DNA of 17,204 nt from Nanobdellota archaeon (GTDB lineage Archaea > Nanobdellota > Nanobdellia > SCGC-AAA011-G17 > ARS1403): NCBI GenBank assembly GCA_002688395.1, contig NZCU01000027.1:1-17204 (forward strand), given 5' to 3'. Shown piece after piece: positions 1 through 6,424 of this stretch. Under the pieces are notes generated by a model, which was not told where the DNA came from, made no database searches, and saw nothing but the letters and a program-made list of their open reading frames with translations. The first letter of the stretch is position 1. Each line of letters starts with the position of its first letter. A program made the position numbers and the translations under genes.

Positions 1-540
1 AGAAAAAACTTTCATATTACTAATTCTCAAATTTTTATAAAGTGGCTCAAACAACTCTGGATACTTTCTAGTTAATTTACCACTTACTTCATTAAATAAT
101 TTATTTGCAAGTTGTCCATAAGCATTTTTCTTATATAATGTATATTTCTCTTCTGCTTTTTCTTTCACAATATTTTTATTTTTCTTCAAAAATTCTCTAA
201 CTTCTTTAGCATCAACAACACCATCTTCCTCAACATTTCTCTTTAATTTAAGTTGACTTCCAAATAATTTTAAAGCATTACTATTAGAAATTTCAATTTT
301 CTTTAATAAATTATGAATCTCTTTATTATAATTAGTAATAATAGTAGCCTCTTTCTTACCTTTTAATAAAACATCTAATTGTTTTTTATATTCTTTCTCA
401 TCAAGTTTTTTATTATTAAATTTTTTCTTCAAACTTAATAATTGTTTATCTAAATCTTTTTTTTTCTTTTTTAAAGTCTCAAATTTAGTAATGAAAGCCT
501 CTGCATTACTTACAATTTTAGTTAAATCAGCTAATGACAT
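1..540 (-). CDS. FlaJ/TadC-like type II secretion/pilus membrane protein, N-terminal part (runs off the window)
   Basis: The reading frame stays open for 180 codons from an ATG at 540 to the window edge, so the C-terminus is missing. The first ~110 residues are Lys/Glu-rich and predicted coiled coil. From about residue 140 comes a stretch of the form YGQLANKLFNEVSG, then RKYPELFEPLYKNLR, which resembles the soluble region just before the first membrane helix of archaeal FlaJ/TadC (T2SF) platform proteins. The membrane helices themselves would lie outside the window. The start overlaps the upstream 89-residue gene by 14 bases, implying translational coupling. With the ATPase and pilin genes upstream on the same strand, this is the expected inner-membrane platform of the pilus machine. 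The assignment rests on a short diagnostic region plus context, so the family is likely but not certain. Confidence 0.65.
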   Translation of the reverse strand, partial: MSLADLTKIVSNAEAFITKFETLKKKKKDLDKQLLSLKKKFNNKKLDEKEYKKQLDVLLKGKKEATIITNYNKEIHNLLKKIEISNSNALKLFGSQLKLKRNVEEDGVVDAKEVREFLKKNKNIVKEKAEEKYTLYKKNAYGQLANKLFNEVSGKLTRKYPELFEPLYKNLRISNMKVFS

Positions 541-796
541 CGGCTAACTCTCCCTCTATTTCCCTACCAATTTTCTGACTTATATTCTCAATATCTTTTC
601 TTTTTTTATCCATTTTCTTCATTAAAGAAACTAGTTTTTTGTTTTCAACAGAAAAAGCATCTCTACCAACACTCTTAGATTTATATTTAGTCTTTAAATT
701 TTTAATTTCACTTTCTAATTTAATTTTTTCTTTATCTAAAACAAAGTATTCTTCACCTTTTTTCTTAAGTTTAGTAAAAGTATCTTTTAAACTCAT
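527..796 (-). CDS. Small coiled-coil protein of the pilus locus (unrecognised)
   Basis: An 89-residue, highly charged protein with no membrane segment or cysteine. Most of it shows heptad-like spacing of Leu/Ile/Val between Lys/Glu, so it should form one long coiled coil. The start is supported by a strong ribosome-binding site, GGAAGGAGA at 814-806, nine bases before the ATG at 796. Its last codons overlap the start of the FlaJ-like gene by 14 bases. I do not recognise the family. A coiled coil coupled to the platform protein, which itself has a coiled-coil N-terminus, suggests a partner or adaptor of that protein; this is inference from position only. It is cut off from the upstream ATPase gene by the inserted tnpB element. 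Confidence 0.75.
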   Translation of the reverse strand: MSLKDTFTKLKKKGEEYFVLDKEKIKLESEIKNLKTKYKSKSVGRDAFSVENKKLVSLMKKMDKKRKDIENISQKIGREIEGELADVIS

Positions 797-805
797 ATCA
801 AAAAG

Positions 806-814
806 TCTCCTTCC
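806..814 (-). promoter_or_regulatory. Shine-Dalgarno site of the coiled-coil gene
   Basis: GGAAGGAGA on the minus strand lies nine bases before the ATG at 796. TATA-like AT tracts further upstream (about 817-830 and 851-862, minus) could start a leadered transcript. The gene therefore looks able to be expressed independently of the ATPase gene beyond the IS element. Confidence 0.55.
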
Positions 815-890
815 AAAATATATTAAACTTTTGGTGAAAAATGTATTAAAACTATATAATACAAAATATGTATTTCATTCAAACGACATA

Positions 891-909
891 CTCGCCAAAG
901 GTGCGTGAG
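891..909 (+). repeat. Putative left-end foldback hairpin of the IS element
   Basis: Bases 891-895 (CTCGC) can pair with 905-909 (GTGAG) with one G-T wobble, leaving a nine-base loop. It lies about 35 bases before the tnpB start, the position of a subterminal hairpin in IS200/IS605 elements. The short stem makes this tentative. Confidence 0.35.
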
Positions 910-921
910 CTTTATAAATAA
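909..921 (+). promoter_or_regulatory. TATA box of tnpB
   Basis: CTTTATAAATAAA lies about 28 bases before the tnpB ATG at 944. That spacing puts transcription start at or just before the start codon, which suggests a leaderless message. No purine-rich ribosome-binding site precedes the ATG. Confidence 0.5.
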
Positions 922-943
922 ATATATCTTTTAGATTATAAAT

Positions 944-2080
944 ATGAACATTAAGGCAGTCGCTAAAATCAAAATTAATACTACTAATGAAATAGTTAGA
1001 ACTGTCAAAATTTACAGTAAGTGTTTGCAGTTTTGTGTTAATCAAGCATGGAAGAAAAGGATTAGAAATAATATCAAACTTCATCCTTTTGTCTATAAAA
1101 ATATTAGGGATAAAGGTCTTCAAAGTCAACTTGCTATTGCTTGTATTAAACAATCTTGTGGTATGGTTAAAAAAGCTAAAACTAAGCCCATTATTAAAAA
1201 AGCTTCCATAAGATATAGTTTTTCTAGAAGTGCTTCTTTTAAAAATAATATATTGAGTATTGCTACAATTAAAGGAAGACAAAAATTCCAAGTTAAAATC
1301 CCAGAATGTTATGTCAAATATTTCGATAATTGGAAAATCAATGAAAGTTTGTTGCGAATAGATAATAAAGGAAAAACATTCTTTATGTTCTGTTTCTCCA
1401 AAGATTTCAATGTTAAAAACTCTAACTTACATAAAAGAATTCTAGGTATTGATGTTGGAATAAATAATATTGCAGTAACCTCTAATAGGGTATTTTTCAA
1501 TGCTAAACAAGTTAAATTAAAGAGGATTAAGTTCAATAAACTAAGAGCTAAGCTTCAAGCAAAAGGCACTCGGAGTTCCAGAAAATTGCTTAAAAAAATC
1601 TCTGGAAGAGAAAAACGGTTTATGGGTTGTATTAATCATAAAATTAGTAAGCAAATTGTGAATAGTTTCAATGGAAACACTATCGTTATAGAAAACCTTA
1701 AAGGAATTAGGAAAGTTAGAAGAGGTAAAAGGATGAATTTCTGGTTGAGTAATTGGAGTTTTTATCAATTGCAAAAATTTATCAAATACAAAGCTGAAAG
1801 AAAAGGAATTAAAATTGTTACAGTTAGTCCTTATCTTACTTCCAAAACTTGTTCCAAATGTAAAAATCTTGGCTCTCGTTCCGTGTGTTTTTTTAGTTGT
1901 TTGCATTGTGGTTATTCTTTAAATGCTGATTTAAATGCAAGTTTTAATCTTGCTAAACATCACAGCATTGCTGATGATGTTTCGGTACCTGTAACAGTAC
2001 CAGACATTCGAGTCTATGAACACAAAAGTTCTCCCCGAACAATTGCGTGTGAGACTATGAATAAAACCCATAATTGTTAA
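944..2080 (+). CDS. tnpB: TnpB, RNA-guided nuclease of an IS605/IS1341-type transposon
   Basis: A 378-residue protein with the full TnpB layout: N-terminal helix-turn-helix/OTF-type domain (about 1-150), RuvC-I motif GIDVGINNIAV with Asp170, RuvC-II motif IVIENLKG with Glu250, a four-cysteine zinc finger (Cys303, Cys306, Cys319, Cys322) and RuvC-III motif NADLNAS with Asp329. All three catalytic acids and all four zinc ligands are present, so the nuclease looks intact. TnpB proteins are known to cut DNA guided by an RNA made from the element's right end. The ~45 residues after RuvC-III are dissimilar to a fold and overlap hairpins, as expected where the gene shares sequence with that RNA. It converges on the ATPase gene, with 13 bases between stop codons. 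Its plus strand is G-rich relative to C, opposite to its neighbours, which fits acquisition. Confidence 0.93.
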   Translation: MNIKAVAKIKINTTNEIVRTVKIYSKCLQFCVNQAWKKRIRNNIKLHPFVYKNIRDKGLQSQLAIACIKQSCGMVKKAKTKPIIKKASIRYSFSRSASFKNNILSIATIKGRQKFQVKIPECYVKYFDNWKINESLLRIDNKGKTFFMFCFSKDFNVKNSNLHKRILGIDVGINNIAVTSNRVFFNAKQVKLKRIKFNKLRAKLQAKGTRSSRKLLKKISGREKRFMGCINHKISKQIVNSFNGNTIVIENLKGIRKVRRGKRMNFWLSNWSFYQLQKFIKYKAERKGIKIVTVSPYLTSKTCSKCKNLGSRSVCFFSCLHCGYSLNADLNASFNLAKHHSIADDVSVPVTVPDIRVYEHKSSPRTIACETMNKTHNC

Positions 2081-2092
2081 CTATGGGATTAT
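1975..2092 (+). ncRNA. Candidate omega/reRNA guide scaffold at the tnpB 3' end
   Basis: The last ~100 bases of tnpB and the bases after its stop hold several possible stems. GGTA-(bulged C)-CTG pairs with CAG-TACC at 1984-2001 around a three-base loop. TTCGG 1981-1985 can alternatively pair with CCGAA 2035-2039. AGTCT 2011-2015 can pair with AGACT 2052-2056, and CCCATA 2067-2072 pairs with TATGGG 2082-2087. TnpB guide RNAs are known to come from exactly this region, with the guide taken from the flank beyond the right end. No transcript boundary can be read from the sequence, so this is inference from position and folding potential. Confidence 0.4.
2061..2087 (-). terminator. Hairpin plus T-run downstream of the pilus ATPase gene
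   Basis: Reading the minus strand, CCCATA (2087-2082) and TATGGG (2072-2067) form a 6-bp stem with a nine-base loop, followed at once by TTTTATT. It starts seven bases after the ATPase stop codon. It looks like an intrinsic terminator for the pilin-ATPase transcript, and may also be the right-end hairpin of the IS element. Either role, or both, would fit. Confidence 0.45.
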
Positions 2093-2093
2093 G

Positions 2094-3701
2094 TTACTTA
2101 ATTATACCAAATTCCCTCAAAACTTTTTCAGGGGTTTTGTAATAAGAATGAACTATTTTTTGAACTTTGACAAACTCAAATATTTTCTTTTTATAAAGTT
2201 CCAATAATAATTTAGCTCTAACAGTAAATTCATAATCTAACTTCTGCCTATCCATACCTTTCTTTAAAATTATTTTATCAAAAACATTGCTTTGTTTTTT
2301 AAATAAGAAATTATTAGTTTTAGGATCCCATTTAAAAGGAACATTAACTTCAACTTCTCCACTATCTTTAACACTTAAAATTTCTTGTATAGCACTTACT
2401 TTTCTAGTATCAACATTTTTAATTTTTGCATGAGTCATTAAACAAATAGCATCTAAGGTTTCAACTAAACTAGGAGATAAATTAATGGGTGGAGTTTGCA
2501 ATCTTCTAATAACAGTTCTAACATCATCAGCGTGCATAGTAGCCATACTAGCATGGCCAGCAGCCATACCTTGGAATAACACAGAAGCTTCAGTTCCTCT
2601 AACCTCTCCTACAATAATATAATCCGGTCTTTGCCTAAAACTCTCTTTAAGCAAATCAAACATAGTAACCTCTCCAACTTTATCTTTATCAGCTCCAACT
2701 CCAGCCCTAGCAACACTTGGTAACCAATTTTCATGCTCTAATCTTAATTCTCTAGAATCCTCAATACTAACAATTCTAGATTGGGGTGGAATAAAAAATG
2801 CAATACTATTTATTAAAGAAGTTTTACCACTACCAGTTCCTCCAACAACTAAGACATTAGAACCATTCTCTACTAATAACCAAATATAAGATAACAACTC
2901 AGGACTAGCAGTTCCAACATCCATTAATTTAGTAGGACTCCAAGGATCTTTTGTAAATTTTCTAATCGTAAAAGTAGGTCCTTTACTACTAACATCTTCA
3001 GTAAATGTAGCATTTATTCTAGAACCATCAGGTAAAACCCCATCAACAATAGGAGTAGAATAAGAAATATATCTCCCACATTTCTGAGCTAATTTCTCAA
3101 CAAAATTAGTTAATTCTTCCATATCTTTAAAGATAATACTAGTTTTTAAATTACCATATTTTCTATGAACAATGTAAAGAGGACTATTTTTACCATTACA
3201 TTCAATATCTTCAATAAAATAATCATTCATTAAAGGCTCCATTTTGTTAAGTCCAATAAAATCTCTGTAAATATAATACATAATTTTCAAATAAGAATTC
3301 TTCTCTAGCCTAATATTCATCTCTGTTAACAAAATTCTAACATTTTTCTCTAAAAACTCTATCAAAGTTTCTTTCTCTTTAACACTAATAAAACTCATAT
3401 TAATAAATTCTTTAACACCTTGCTCTAATTTTTTTAAGATATCAAGTTCTCTAGGATCTATAGCTGGTTCCTCTAATTTATAGACTAACTCATTTTGAAC
3501 CTCATCCCAAGCAATATGTGCATAAGCATAAGGAACAATAAGAGGATATCTAAAATCTATCTTAGTTTTATCTTCAGTTTCGGGAAAATTAACAGTTTCT
3601 TGACTAGCAGCTTGACTTATAGAGAAATGATATTCTTCTTTTTTTACCTCTTTAGTCTCTTTTTTCTTAAAAATCTCTTTTAATTTTAAATTTTCAAGCA
3701 A
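2094..3701 (-). CDS. FlaI/PilT-type secretion ATPase of an archaeal type IV pilus
   Basis: This cytoplasmic hexameric ATPase would power assembly of the pilins encoded upstream. Counting from the longest frame (GTG at 3710, 538 residues), it shows Walker A GGTGSGKT (290-297), an acidic box IEDSRELRL (316-324), Walker B RPDYIIVGEVRGTE (361-374) and a His box GHASMATMHADD (385-396), the order found in the GspE/FlaI/PilB family. The N-terminal ~250 residues are the usual variable N-terminal domain. I set the start at the TTG at 3701 (535 residues), because GAGGTGA at 3713-3707 is a near-perfect ribosome-binding site five bases before it and would overlap the GTG at 3710. The gene sits 50 bases after the last pilin gene. 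The next genes expected in this machine are separated from it by the tnpB insertion. Whether it drives a pilus, an archaellum or pseudopilus secretion cannot be decided here. Confidence 0.9.
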   Translation of the reverse strand: MLENLKLKEIFKKKETKEVKKEEYHFSISQAASQETVNFPETEDKTKIDFRYPLIVPYAYAHIAWDEVQNELVYKLEEPAIDPRELDILKKLEQGVKEFINMSFISVKEKETLIEFLEKNVRILLTEMNIRLEKNSYLKIMYYIYRDFIGLNKMEPLMNDYFIEDIECNGKNSPLYIVHRKYGNLKTSIIFKDMEELTNFVEKLAQKCGRYISYSTPIVDGVLPDGSRINATFTEDVSSKGPTFTIRKFTKDPWSPTKLMDVGTASPELLSYIWLLVENGSNVLVVGGTGSGKTSLINSIAFFIPPQSRIVSIEDSRELRLEHENWLPSVARAGVGADKDKVGEVTMFDLLKESFRQRPDYIIVGEVRGTEASVLFQGMAAGHASMATMHADDVRTVIRRLQTPPINLSPSLVETLDAICLMTHAKIKNVDTRKVSAIQEILSVKDSGEVEVNVPFKWDPKTNNFLFKKQSNVFDKIILKKGMDRQKLDYEFTVRAKLLLELYKKKIFEFVKVQKIVHSYYKTPEKVLREFGIIK

Positions 3702-3706
3702 GTAAC

Positions 3707-3713
3707 TCACCTC
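3707..3713 (-). promoter_or_regulatory. Ribosome-binding site fixing a TTG start for the ATPase
   Basis: GAGGTGA on the minus strand matches the archaeal 16S tail complement and lies five bases before TTG at 3701-3699. The alternative GTG start at 3710 falls inside this site, so TTG is the better start. Confidence 0.65.
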
Positions 3714-3751
3714 TTATAGAAAATAACACAACTCCAGATTATTAAATTTTT

Positions 3752-4312
3752 CTATCCTTCCCTGATCTCAACATAATCATTTCCACCAGTTTGTCTATGT
3801 TCAATAATCAAATTATATTGTCCACTTAATTGTTTTAAATTAGATTCAATATCAATAATATCTTTATAATCTAACCATAAACTTATCTCAAATCCTTGTC
3901 CAACTTTCTTAGATTGAATTTTCAAACTTCCTTCCTCAATTAAAGGCCCTAATTCCCCAACACTATTCCCACTTTCAATACCTAATTTTTCTTTAGAAAT
4001 AAGAGTCCATATAATTTTCTCTTCAGCACCTTCATTTTTAATTAAAAAATCTCCTTCTCCAATATCAACAAAAAAAGGCCTCCTACTCCCAACACCTTCT
4101 AAATCAACTTCTCTAACTAACTTATCCACTTCAAATAATATATTTTTAGTTTGTAAAATAGTATTTCTATCTTTAATTTTATTAACAAAAGGCATTCCAA
4201 CACTTAAAATTAAAGTTATTAATATCAACCCCAATGCTGTATACAAAGCAGCACTAATCCATATCTGTCCTTTTTTACAACGCGTAGATCGCTGTCTTCT
4301 TAACACAATCAA
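3752..4312 (-). CDS. Type IV pilin-like protein (pilin 5 of the locus)
   Basis: About 186 residues. A basic stretch ending in KKGQ precedes a hydrophobic segment, IWISAALYTALGLILITLIL, which is the class III signal peptide plus helix cut by archaeal prepilin peptidase between Gly and Gln. The rest is a soluble, mostly beta-like domain without cysteines after the signal. Nothing marks the start clearly: no ATG lies before the KKGQ motif, and the longest frame begins at TTG (4312) with GTG at 4306 as an alternative. Both lie inside the 3' end of the previous gene, implying translational coupling. Compared with the other four, the region before KKGQ is long (13-15 residues), so the true start may be wrong. 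Minor pilin or pseudopilin is the likely role. Confidence 0.75.
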   Translation of the reverse strand: MIVLRRQRSTRCKKGQIWISAALYTALGLILITLILSVGMPFVNKIKDRNTILQTKNILFEVDKLVREVDLEGVGSRRPFFVDIGEGDFLIKNEGAEEKIIWTLISKEKLGIESGNSVGELGPLIEEGSLKIQSKKVGQGFEISLWLDYKDIIDIESNLKQLSGQYNLIIEHRQTGGNDYVEIREG

Positions 4313-4763
4313 CCACTTCTCCTTTCTCTAATTTAACTTGAGGAATAACTTCTATCTTATCAGGACTTCCAGAATATCCACCTTCATTTACTCCATTTCT
4401 ATCTTTTGCAAAGCTATAATCTAATGGTACAGCACCAAAAGCATTAACAACAGTACCTTGATTTTTATAATCCACAAAAATTTTATTCCCCACATCATAT
4501 CTAGAGATAAATCCAGTTAGTTCTTTCTCTTTTAAATTATTATTTTCAACAAAAACAGTAGTCCCACTTCCTGAAATTACTTTAACATTAACATTCAAAC
4601 AATCTAAATCAGTTCCGATTCTACTTTCACTTTTCTCAAGGTTTCTCTTAACTAATTTAGTCCCCCAAGTTGTAATCGCTATTCCTAATATTATTACAAA
4701 TCCAACTAACAAAACCGTAGAAATAATTGTACTCAATCCTTTTTTATTTTTAGTAGACCTCAT
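4275..4763 (-). CDS. Archaellin/type IV pilin N-terminal domain protein (pilin 4)
   Basis: From the ATG at 4763 the product is 162 residues; the longer frame begins at GTG 4769. The N-terminus MRSTKNKKGLSTIISTV followed by a long Val/Ile/Leu helix is the most typical archaeal pilin signature in the cluster, with cleavage expected after KKG. A Trp ends the hydrophobic helix (ITTWG). The soluble domain has two cysteines (one in TDLDCLN, one near the C-terminus in VDCVKK) that could form a disulfide. It overlaps the genes on both sides, so the pilins should be made from one polycistronic message in linked amounts. Confidence 0.82.
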   Translation of the reverse strand: MRSTKNKKGLSTIISTVLLVGFVIILGIAITTWGTKLVKRNLEKSESRIGTDLDCLNVNVKVISGSGTTVFVENNNLKEKELTGFISRYDVGNKIFVDYKNQGTVVNAFGAVPLDYSFAKDRNGVNEGGYSGSPDKIEVIPQVKLEKGEVVDCVKKTAIYAL

Positions 4764-5232
4764 ATTCACTCAATTGTTTTGAACAAATCCACCATCCTTC
4801 TTGTAAACTTGTAATATCCGGCTTCCCCAAAGTAATCCTTGGAACAACTTTTATTACTTGAGGATTAAAACCACTAGGTTTTTTAACATTTAAAACAATA
4901 CTCTCATAACTTCCAACTATTTGTTTTACTTTTTTTACATCCGCTTCGCTATCTTTTTCCATCCGGACAATAAAATCAGTAATAGGTAAGCTCTTCAAAT
5001 TCTCTAAACTAATATCAAAATTATCTCCATTATCCTTTACATCATTAACAGAAATCTTAACCTTATCATTACAAATATCCTGAGCAGTAACTTTATCAGC
5101 GCTTTTCTCAGTTCCTTCAGTAGCTGTTTTCCTAACCCATGTAAATATTAAACTACTTATAGCCACAACAAAAACTATCGCTAACACAACAGCAATAATA
5201 TTCACCTCTCCTTTTTTATTTTTAAGCTTCAT
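4750..5232 (-). CDS. Type IV pilin-like protein (pilin 3)
   Basis: I place the start at ATG 5232 (160 residues, N-terminus MKLKNKKGEVNIIAVVLAI), which gives a short basic leader before the KKG|E cleavage site. The longer frame starts at TTG 5253, and an ATG at 5244 is also possible. After the helix the soluble domain carries one cysteine in DICNDK and a second in WWICSK near the C-terminus, the same arrangement as pilins 2 and 4, so a conserved disulfide between the helix-proximal region and the C-terminus is likely. Its start overlaps the upstream gene by 11 bases. Confidence 0.8.
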   Translation of the reverse strand: MKLKNKKGEVNIIAVVLAIVFVVAISSLIFTWVRKTATEGTEKSADKVTAQDICNDKVKISVNDVKDNGDNFDISLENLKSLPITDFIVRMEKDSEADVKKVKQIVGSYESIVLNVKKPSGFNPQVIKVVPRITLGKPDITSLQEGWWICSKQLSEYEVY

Positions 5233-5641
5233 ATGTAACAGCATTACACCCAATTAAATCTCCTTCATCACTCCTAAACACAGGTTTAGCCTCTACTCTA
5301 GTAGCATCGATACTTCCTGAATTATATTCTGATCCTGGTAATAATTTAGCATCTTCTCCAAACTCATCAATTTCTTCCGTAACAACATTCTCTCCAGAAA
5401 ATTTCCTTAACACAACCTTATCAACACCTAAAGTCCCCCTATTTTTTATAATTAATTCTCCACCAATTTCGATAACACTTAATCTTATATCATTACACTC
5501 AACACTAGTTCCAATCTCAACAATTTTATCACTAACTTTCTTTCCAGATTTCTGGCTAAAACTAGTTACTAAAGCTCCAGCAATAATAGCCGCCATTATT
5601 AATAATACAGTTGCAACCATAGCACTTTGCCCTTTTTTCAT
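5222..5641 (-). CDS. Type IV pilin-like protein (pilin 2)
   Basis: A 139-residue protein starting MKKGQSAMVATVLLIMAAI, so the leader is only four residues before the KKG|Q site. The ATG at 5641 is preceded by AAGGTG (5652-5647), a good ribosome-binding site that overlaps the stop region of the upstream pilin. Two cysteines are present, in VECNDI and IGCNAV, matching pilins 3 and 4. It is the smallest of the five; small size and a classic hydrophobic helix make it a candidate for the major subunit, but the sequence cannot show which is most abundant. Confidence 0.82.
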   Translation of the reverse strand: MKKGQSAMVATVLLIMAAIIAGALVTSFSQKSGKKVSDKIVEIGTSVECNDIRLSVIEIGGELIIKNRGTLGVDKVVLRKFSGENVVTEEIDEFGEDAKLLPGSEYNSGSIDATRVEAKPVFRSDEGDLIGCNAVTYEA

Positions 5642-5644
5642 CTT

Positions 5645-6274
5645 TTACACCTTAACAATTTTAACATAATTTTTATCTATATTTCTAAATATTAAACTTT
5701 CAGTTCTATCAACACTACCACTAGGTCTATCAAACACATAATCATTCTCATTAATGTTTAAAGTAACTGAAGGTTTGTCTCCTGGATTATACTGAAAATA
5801 TTTACTTTCTCCACCCAATTCACCTAAAGAAGTACCATCTCCTGCCCTCCATTTTTTCCCACCTTTACCTAAAGAAAATGAAACATCAGCAGCATTCTCA
5901 TTAGAAGTTGGTACACTAAAAGTCTCACATCCTTCACAATCAGTACTAACAATCTCCCCCAAATAATTAGTAATTATCCAACCATCTTCTGTTTTATACT
6001 CAATTAACACTAATCCAACATTAATACCAAAATCTTGAAATATTTCTAACAATCCGGGTTCAAAAGGCATCCCCTTTAAATAAAAAGAACCTTCTTGTTC
6101 TTCTAAATAACCTAAATTCATAACATAACTTTTTTCTCCCTCAAAATTTTCAACAAAAAAATCAAAATTATCTTCCACAGGACTAACAAAATTATTAGTA
6201 ACTTTCATAACACTAAAAATGGCTATACTTAAAATAATAGCCGCCAAAATATACATCTGACCTCTTTTATTCAT
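5645..6274 (-). CDS. Type IV pilin-like protein, first gene of the operon (pilin 1)
   Basis: A 209-residue protein beginning MNKRGQMYILAAIILSIAIF: a five-residue leader, RG|Q cleavage site, then the hydrophobic helix. The soluble part is long and contains a CEGC motif (TDCEGCETF) not shared by the other four. Start codon ATG at 6274 lies 25 bases from a TATA box, so this first gene is probably leaderless while the downstream genes use ribosome-binding sites. It ends three bases before the next start. The larger head domain could make it a tip or minor pilin; this is a guess from size. Confidence 0.8.
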   Translation of the reverse strand: MNKRGQMYILAAIILSIAIFSVMKVTNNFVSPVEDNFDFFVENFEGEKSYVMNLGYLEEQEGSFYLKGMPFEPGLLEIFQDFGINVGLVLIEYKTEDGWIITNYLGEIVSTDCEGCETFSVPTSNENAADVSFSLGKGGKKWRAGDGTSLGELGGESKYFQYNPGDKPSVTLNINENDYVFDRPSGSVDRTESLIFRNIDKNYVKIVKV

Positions 6275-6290
6275 ATCTTTTAGAATAATA

Positions 6291-6305
6291 ATTTAATATA
6301 TAAAT
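6291..6305 (-). promoter_or_regulatory. TATA box of the pilin operon
   Basis: ATTTATATATTAAAT on the minus strand is centred about 25 bases before the ATG at 6274, placing transcription start near the start codon. It lies between tRNA-Thr and the first pilin gene, so the pilus genes have their own promoter. Confidence 0.6.
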
Positions 6306-6316
6306 GTTAGTAAAAA

Positions 6317-6388
6317 GCCTCGGCTGGAAGTCGAATCCAGGACCTCTACATTACCAATGTAGTGCTCTACCAACTAAGCTACCGAGGC
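6317..6388 (-). tRNA. tRNA-Thr (anticodon GGT)
   Basis: A complete 72-base cloverleaf on the minus strand. The acceptor is GCCTCGG/CCGAGGC (7 bp), the D arm contains TTGGTAGAGC, the anticodon stem is CTACA/TGTAG with loop TTGGTAA, giving anticodon GGT at positions 34-36, and the T stem is CTGGA/TCCAG with loop TTCGACT. No intron and no encoded CCA. A TATA box (6411-6422) lies about 28 bases upstream and TTTTT follows the 3' end. Confidence 0.95.
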
Positions 6389-6410
6389 ATAAAGGATTTT
6401 TTAAGAAATA

Positions 6411-6422
6411 CTATATTTAAAG
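6411..6422 (-). promoter_or_regulatory. TATA box of tRNA-Thr
   Basis: CTTTAAATATAG on the minus strand is centred about 28 bases upstream of the tRNA 5' end, between the two tRNA genes. Confidence 0.5.
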
Positions 6423-6424
6423 AT

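Larger units (their letters stand above)
870..2093 (+). mobile_element. tnpB-only IS200/IS605-superfamily (IS1341-type) element; ends approximate
   Basis: The element fills the gap between the pilus ATPase stop codon (2094) and the next gene of the same operon (start 796). It carries a full-length tnpB and no tnpA. An imperfect hairpin at 891-909 (CTCGC paired with GCGTGAG, one bulged or wobble position) lies where a left-end foldback is expected. Hairpins at 1984-2001 and 2067-2087 lie where the right end and guide RNA scaffold are expected. I could not find the exact cleavage sites: IS605 elements do not make target duplications, so the borders are estimates. Lacking tnpA, it would have to be mobilised in trans. 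Confidence 0.6.

Noticed and set aside
639..908. 89-residue plus-strand frame, hydrophobic
   Set aside because: Antisense to the coiled-coil gene, which has a good ribosome-binding site and operon overlap; the plus frame has neither.
875..1291. 138-residue frame on the minus strand
   Set aside because: Lies antisense to tnpB, whose motifs are unambiguous; composition is that of a shadow frame. The same holds for minus-strand frames at 1309-1536 and 1541-1906.
944..2080. Possible Cas12-type effector rather than TnpB
   Set aside because: Length (378) and layout are those of TnpB, and there is no CRISPR array or adaptation gene in the window.
3708..3710. GTG start for the pilus ATPase
   Set aside because: It lies within the GAGGTGA ribosome-binding site; the TTG at 3701 has proper spacing.
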